A model generated the notes under the pieces. That model ran no database searches. It saw nothing but the letters and a program-made list of their open reading frames with translations, and was not told the origin of the DNA. The position numbers and the translations under genes are program-made. A stretch of 61,825 bases of DNA from a virus, in IMG/VR virus record IMGVR_UViG_3300010397_000010, positions 1 through 61,825 of that record, one strand, 5' to 3'. Shown here piece after piece: positions 58,530-61,825 of the stretch; position 1 is the stretch's first letter, and each line of letters begins with the position of its first letter.

Positions 58530-59761
58530 TGAATTGCGCTCCTTGTCAGAATAGTTGGAATCGGCTCATTTATTCCATCCAAGAACCACTTCTCAAATCT
58601 CGGCCAGAGATTATCCCAATTCAGTTCGGGAGGCAATACAGTTTCGTTAGGATTTCGCAAAGCTGTATTGATAGCCGTAACCCAACTAGCAGGCTCAAAT
58701 ACCGGGCGCATAAAGTTAAATGGGCCTTCGACTCTCATTATGTCCGGTTTAATTTTCATCCAGCAGGGAAGGAACTCTGCAGCTCCGCCATAATCACAGT
58801 GTATTACTGGAACTCCACAAGCTATAGACTCGAATATGGGATAGCCGAAACCCTCAGACATCCCAATTCCCAAGGTAATGTCCATCGCTGAGTAGAGTTG
58901 ACTCATCCTCTCATTCGAAAAGTTATGAGTCGTGACAGCAGTTCTATTGAGCAATCCTAAGTCCGAAAATAACTCTAAGATGCTCCATTCCCTCTTCAAA
59001 GCATCCGTGTGAGCCCACACAAACACTTCCCTTTCCTTCGCTATTTGGGCTATCACTTGTGCCGCTAGGCCCCAATCCTTCCTTCTTTGGTTAGTAGCTA
59101 CAATTCCTATTGCTAGGGCTTCAAGAGGGATTGAGATTGGCTTAGCGGATTCGATTAGTGATCCAAAATCTCTTTTGCAGATTCGGCGGTCATAAGCTGT
59201 GAACACCTCGGTATCAATCCCATGAGGAATACTCTCCACCTCAGCCTCTCCAAACTCGCTAAGGGAATCCTTCACTATCCTCTCGGCCCATTTGGTATAC
59301 ATCAATCTTCTATCGTATCCAGCGATAGTATGAGCTAATTGAGGAGTCAGTTTCCCATTCACCCCTACGGCATCAAGCGGGAAGTATCCCCACAACCTCA
59401 TCATCCCCGTATCGCGCATTTGCTTAACCCACTTCGATAAGGAGGGGATCTGTCCAAACTGAGGATCACTTAGCCAAAGCACTCGGGAAGGATCTTGAAT
59501 AGTAAGGAGTATTCCTGGCTCCCCTCTAGTGAAGTCATTCCATATCTCAGGTAGCTCGGGGATGTGGAAGTCATCCCTCATATTCCATGAATATTGAAAG
59601 AAGGGAAGCTCTATTGATCCCGGAGCGCCATACCCAATTGTCGCCACGAAGAATTGATCGCTCATCTTAGTTGCGATCCTCGTGGCAATATCCCTCGTGA
59701 TTCGAGCTAGTCCTGATTTGGCTGAAGGAGCATCGGAGAAGATCAATAAGGGGGTAGGCAT
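58526..59761 (-). CDS. GT4-type (GT-B) glycosyltransferase
   Basis: 411 residues from ATG 59761 (an ATG at 59794 would add 11). TPLLIFSDAPSAKSGLARIT is the N-terminal nucleotide-sugar domain start. YTKWAERIVKDSL and SIPHGIDTEVF lead to the C-terminal domain. SEGFGYPIFESIACGVPVIH is the donor-binding EGFG...E motif of GT4 enzymes. It transfers a sugar to an unknown acceptor. It lies first in the long late operon, after the regulator. With the methyltransferase and GT2 gene at 8-10 kb it suggests active glycan modification by the phage. Confidence 0.8.
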   Translation of the reverse strand: MPTPLLIFSDAPSAKSGLARITRDIATRIATKMSDQFFVATIGYGAPGSIELPFFQYSWNMRDDFHIPELPEIWNDFTRGEPGILLTIQDPSRVLWLSDPQFGQIPSLSKWVKQMRDTGMMRLWGYFPLDAVGVNGKLTPQLAHTIAGYDRRLMYTKWAERIVKDSLSEFGEAEVESIPHGIDTEVFTAYDRRICKRDFGSLIESAKPISIPLEALAIGIVATNQRRKDWGLAAQVIAQIAKEREVFVWAHTDALKREWSILELFSDLGLLNRTAVTTHNFSNERMSQLYSAMDITLGIGMSEGFGYPIFESIACGVPVIHCDYGGAAEFLPCWMKIKPDIMRVEGPFNFMRPVFEPASWVTAINTALRNPNETVLPPELNWDNLWPRFEKWFLDGINEPIPTILTRSAIQ

Positions 59762-59967
59762 TCTGTCCGTCGATTCCTTTCTCTTTCTATCCATCCATTT
59801 AGCCTAATTCTAGTTAACTTTGAAGGTCGGGAGCGCCCGGTTTCTATTCTCCAGAGCGTTGTTCGATTGATTCCTAGGATTTCCGCGAGTCGGATTTGAT
59901 CGACTCCGAATCCTTTACGGATTCCCTCAATCGATTCGCCCGCCAGGGATTCTTCTTTGGCTGCCAC
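59743..59967 (-). CDS. XRE-like HTH regulator, 74 aa
   Basis: SIEGIRKGFGVDQIRLAEIL then GINRTTLWRIETGRSRPSKL is a full Cro/CI-type helix-turn-helix. A GTG at 59967 is the most sensible local start, but it has no ribosome site and lies inside the zinc-ribbon frame (59874-60056). The two may form one protein through a -1 shift. It neighbours the palindrome-rich intergenic region and is the obvious candidate for a switch regulator. Confidence 0.6.
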   Translation of the reverse strand: MAAKEESLAGESIEGIRKGFGVDQIRLAEILGINRTTLWRIETGRSRPSKLTRIRLNGWIERERNRRTECLPPY

Positions 59968-60056
59968 CAGTCCACCCTTGTACAGCGTGGGCAGCGGATT
60001 GGGTTCGGCTTGATAGCAGGCCAATCAGCGCCACATTGATTGCAATGTTTAATCAC
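59874..60056 (-). CDS. Zinc-ribbon protein, possibly N-terminal half of the HTH regulator
   Basis: GTG start at 60056. IKHCNQCGADWPAIKPNPIR then CPRCTRVDWWQPKK is a tidy C-x2-C...C-x2-C zinc ribbon, after which the frame turns into poor sequence (RESVKDSESIKSDSRKS) and stops. The good protein sequence seems to continue in the -1 frame as the HTH domain. There is no ribosome site before the GTG. Confidence 0.5.
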   Translation of the reverse strand: MIKHCNQCGADWPAIKPNPIRCPRCTRVDWWQPKKNPWRANRLRESVKDSESIKSDSRKS

Positions 60057-60384
60057 TCGGAGAGGATAATGGTAGTTGGAATAAGATGCAACACTTTTCT
60101 GCTTCTACTTATGTATATGATTCTAAAGAAGATTACTAATTTTCCAAAAAATTTCAAAATCCCAAAAAATTTTCGATAGCTGGAAAATGCGTCGAAGCCT
60201 CTCCCGCTCCCCTTAACGGACAACTAATCCAGGCCATCCAAGCGCCAGCAGCTATTGCTACTCCCTCGAGGCATCCCTAGCAAGAATAGTCTGAATTCTA
60301 GAATTGAGATCGAGCTGCAGCTGATCAGGAGCGAATATTGACTAATCAAGCTAACTAAGACAATCCCTCTTAACAAGACTAATC

Positions 60385-60429
60385 GTGTCAATTCTGACAC
60401 GGTAAATATTACCGTCTAAATCTTGACAC
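60385..60429. promoter_or_regulatory. Operator-like palindrome pair
   Basis: GTGTCAATTCTGACAC (60385-60400) has perfect 6-base arms. ACGGTAAATATTACCGT (60399-60415) has perfect 7-base arms. A third TTGACAC follows at 60423-60429. Two abutting palindromes near an XRE regulator gene are what a phage operator array looks like. Confidence 0.6.
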
Positions 60430-60601
60430 AATGAATGTGAATAGAGGGATCGTATCCATCCAAGCCAATTCCCCTTAACAATCAATAGTCTATTAGCAAT
60501 CCTTATCATGATTACTCTAAGGATTATCAATAACTTATATCGTTCAATTGTCTGATTGCCTTGCAGAATAGATAGGGCCATTTCCCTCACCTCGGGCCCG
60601 T

Positions 60602-60699
60602 ATGAGTGGCGGTTGAGCAGGGGTGATACCAGCCCGTTGCGCTCTCTTGTCTCCGCCGCTCGCTCCACTCATGGTATCACATCTGTCAAGCGATACCAG
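60602..60699. repeat. Overlapping inverted repeats with GATACCAG boxes
   Basis: ATGAGTGG (60602-60609) pairs with CCACTCAT (60665-60672). GTGATACCA (60623-60631) pairs with TGGTATCAC (60672-60680). A further GATACCAG lies at 60692-60699. The two pairings cannot form together, so alternative structures, or a set of protein-binding boxes, are possible. Confidence 0.55.
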
Positions 60700-60758
60700 A
60701 TGGCCATTCGGCGACTCGCTTGCCGATAGATGTCGGAAGTCTCATTCCTTCTCATTGA

Positions 60759-60817
60759 AAATAAATCATCCATAGTCGGATTATTTTATTGACATATTCT
60801 CTCTATATCACTACTCT
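60759..60817 (+). promoter_or_regulatory. Sigma70-like promoter P5
   Basis: AAATAAATCATC (60759-60770), TTGACA (60789-60794), a 17-base spacer, TACTCT (60812-60817). The upstream 12-mer lies exactly 30 bases before the -35, as in P6. It drives the gene at 60857. Confidence 0.75.
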
Positions 60818-60856
60818 TTAAATACAGGAAAGCTATTCAACATGAAAGGAACACAA

Positions 60857-61114
60857 ATGAGATACCCCACGATTCCGCAAGATTCACCTGTTGAAGTAAT
60901 TCGCAAGCAACTCCCACGCGGCACTGGCGATTGGCCGGGTTATGACGTGGTTTACCGCAAACTCTATGACGCGTGCATGCGCATGGCCCAAACGCAATAT
61001 GTCTACCTCTCCGATGAGCACGTTCGCGCTATGGCTATCCTCGGATGTGGCGACGAAGAGACCATGAAAGCCGAGCAGATGCGTCTTAGAAGTCGTGGAT
61101 TTCTAATCGACTAG
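60857..61114 (+). CDS. Hypothetical early protein, 85 aa
   Basis: ATG 60857 with AAAGGAACACAA before it; an ATG at 60842 in the same frame overlaps this ribosome site and is rejected. MRYPTIPQDSPVEVIRKQLP opens, and the C-terminal part (SDEHVRAMAILGCGDEETMK) is helical. It is a single-gene transcription unit between promoter P5 and a strong terminator. Function unknown; isolated, strongly driven early genes often attack the host. Confidence 0.65.
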   Translation: MRYPTIPQDSPVEVIRKQLPRGTGDWPGYDVVYRKLYDACMRMAQTQYVYLSDEHVRAMAILGCGDEETMKAEQMRLRSRGFLID

Positions 61115-61139
61115 CGGATCTGCACGCGCGTGACTCCAG

Positions 61140-61166
61140 GGCCCACGTCCAATCGTGGGCCTTTTT
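61140..61166 (+). terminator. Strong intrinsic terminator
   Basis: GGCCCACG (61140-61147), loop TCCAAT, CGTGGGCC (61154-61161), then TTTTT. It closes the one-gene unit 60857-61114. Confidence 0.85.
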
Positions 61167-61183
61167 CACATTCCTTAGAGATA

Positions 61184-61242
61184 AAATAAATCATCATCTA
61201 TTGAACTATTCTATTGACATTCTTTCTAGCTAGAGCTATTCT
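61184..61242 (+). promoter_or_regulatory. Sigma70-like promoter P6
   Basis: AAATAAATCATC (61184-61195), TTGACA (61214-61219), a 17-base spacer, TATTCT (61237-61242). Duplicate of P5 in architecture, and it shares CTATTGACATTCTTTCT with P1. It drives the genes from 61274 across the join. Confidence 0.75.
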
Positions 61243-61273
61243 CTCTTTAGATCAGACGAAAGGAATTGAGTCT

Positions 61274-61480
61274 ATGACCATCCGAGACGCATATTACACA
61301 ACTCCAGAGTTTACCGCATATCTTGCAGCACGTGAAGTCTGGATCACTGCACACAATGAATACTCCATGAGGAAATGCTCTGAGACTATTCATGCGTTGA
61401 ATTATGCGCAAGAATGCATGGATCATTACCTCCAGTGTGCAAGGGCAACTCGGGAACATCGAGAATTGTTTGGATGGTAG
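61274..61480 (+). CDS. Hypothetical early protein, 68 aa
   Basis: ATG 61274 with GAAAGGAATTGAG upstream. MTIRDAYYTTPEFTAYLAAR then EVWITAHNEYSMRKCSETIH; helical, Tyr/Ala/His-rich. A frame reaching up to 61214 would start inside promoter P6. Unknown family. Confidence 0.6.
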   Translation: MTIRDAYYTTPEFTAYLAAREVWITAHNEYSMRKCSETIHALNYAQECMDHYLQCARATREHRELFGW

Positions 61481-61541
61481 GTAACTAACTCAACTCAATA
61501 ACTCAGAATTACCCCTTAGGATTAAAAGGAGAATTATCACA

Positions 61542-61825
61542 ATGACCAATTCAATAAATGGATTCACCCGACTCCAATACGCCAAAGATGGCGAAGAGTG
61601 GCGTAGGCCGTATCGCATCCAAGTATTCGCATCCAAGTTTGCGCCCGTCCGCGATCGGATGCGCCCGCATCCACACACGGTGATTGAGTTAAAGCATATC
61701 GGATTCGATGGATGGAATCCCATCCAGAGCTATTCAGAAGCTAGATTGTCCGGAGCTGGATCATTCCTCTACCCCGGATTGATTGCGACCCGGAAAGCAG
61801 CGATGGAATTCCTCGCCGCTCCCGG
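61542..61825 (+). CDS. 5' part of hypothetical protein crossing the circular join
   Basis: ATG 61542 with TTAGGATTAAAAGGAG upstream. MTNSINGFTRLQYAKDGEEW leads to a basic region (RDRMRPHPHTVIELKHIGFD) and continues at position 2 of the window to a 126-residue protein. No family recognised. Confidence 0.8.
   Translation, partial: MTNSINGFTRLQYAKDGEEWRRPYRIQVFASKFAPVRDRMRPHPHTVIELKHIGFDGWNPIQSYSEARLSGAGSFLYPGLIATRKAAMEFLAAP
61703..61825. repeat. Right copy of 123-bp terminal direct repeat
   Basis: Exact copy of 1-123. It marks the point at which the circular assembly was opened. Confidence 0.95.

Larger units (their letters stand above)
60057..60856. promoter_or_regulatory. Divergent intergenic control region, about 800 bp
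   Basis: It separates the minus-strand late half from the plus-strand early half. In order it holds A-tracts with an 11-bp direct repeat CCAAAAAATTT (60144 and 60162), palindromes at 60385-60429, G/C-richer inverted repeats at 60602-60699, and promoter P5. An open frame on the minus strand (60351-60668) has no ribosome site and crosses the palindromes; I do not count it as a gene. Likely switch or second origin. Confidence 0.6.

Noticed and set aside
60351-60668. Minus-strand open frame of about 105 codons in the intergenic control region
   Set aside because: No ribosome site, no protein-like pattern, and it runs through the palindromes and inverted repeats. Treated as non-coding.
1-61825. 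tRNA genes, CRISPR arrays, integrase or transposase genes
   Set aside because: I looked through the intergenic gaps and gene set and saw no cloverleaf, spacer-repeat array, recombinase motif or insertion-sequence ends. A dedicated scan could still find a divergent tRNA.

Overview
The window is a complete, circularly permuted tailed-phage genome. Its first 123 bases are repeated exactly as its last 123 bases (1-123 = 61703-61825), so the unit length is 61,702 bp. One gene runs across the join (61542-61825 continuing at 2-220). Terminase, portal, scaffold, capsid, adaptor and tail genes are present. There is no sheath, no tail tube and no long tape-measure gene. The order portal, scaffold, coat, adaptor, nozzle-like protein, three Gly/Ala-rich ejection-like proteins, tailspike resembles P22-type podoviruses, in a larger genome. 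I see no integrase, partition system, tRNA gene or CRISPR array. The host is not certain. Sec-type signal peptides, an outer-envelope style adhesin domain and a twin-arginine leader point to a Gram-negative host, possibly an acidobacterium (inference).

Region 1, plus strand (about 60.8 kb through the join to 21.5 kb), is the early half. It begins with small genes of mostly unknown function, driven by repeated TTGACA-N17-TAnnnT promoters (754, 7247, 17575, 60789, 61214; weaker at 14211). Many genes carry a stereotyped ribosome-binding cassette, GGATTAA, 11-14 bases before the ATG. Then come a zinc-ribbon methyltransferase, an HNH nuclease and a glycosyltransferase (8.3-10.6 kb). The replication block follows (10.6-14.2 kb): a uracil-DNA glycosylase fused to a 3'-5' exonuclease, a Dam-type methylase, and a separate family A polymerase domain. 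Next is a compositionally distinct cassette with a phosphoribosyltransferase (14.2-17.5 kb). The last block is recombination and anti-defence (17.6-21.5 kb): a RecB-like Fe-S nuclease, a Tad2/DUF2829-like protein, a Sak4/RecA-like ATPase, an RHH-like protein and a possible ssDNA-binding protein. It ends in a shared terminator at 21553.

Region 2 (4.5-7.2 kb) is an island of minus-strand genes inside the early half. It holds an SF3/DUF5906 helicase, and its end lies in a cluster of eleven TTGAGAC/GTCTCAA repeats beside an AT-rich stretch, which is a strong candidate replication origin.

Region 3 (60.06 down to 21.6 kb, minus strand) is the late half. In transcription order it holds a zinc ribbon and XRE-like regulator, a GT4 glycosyltransferase, an HNH nuclease, small genes, small and large terminase, portal, a second HNH (AP2 type), scaffold and capsid, decoration and neck proteins, a set of Lys-rich microproteins, adaptor, nozzle-like protein, appendage and ejection-like proteins, and a degenerate RecB-like protein. 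After a terminator comes an unusual series of Sec-exported proteins that includes a 1443-residue tailspike-like protein. The lysis cassette follows: holin-like proteins, a GH108 muramidase, a TAT-signal protein and a papain-like protease.

The roughly 800-bp gap at 60.06-60.86 kb separates the two divergent halves. It carries A-tracts, palindromes and inverted repeats next to the XRE regulator gene, and is the likely early/late control region. All functional assignments were made by reading motifs; no database search was run.
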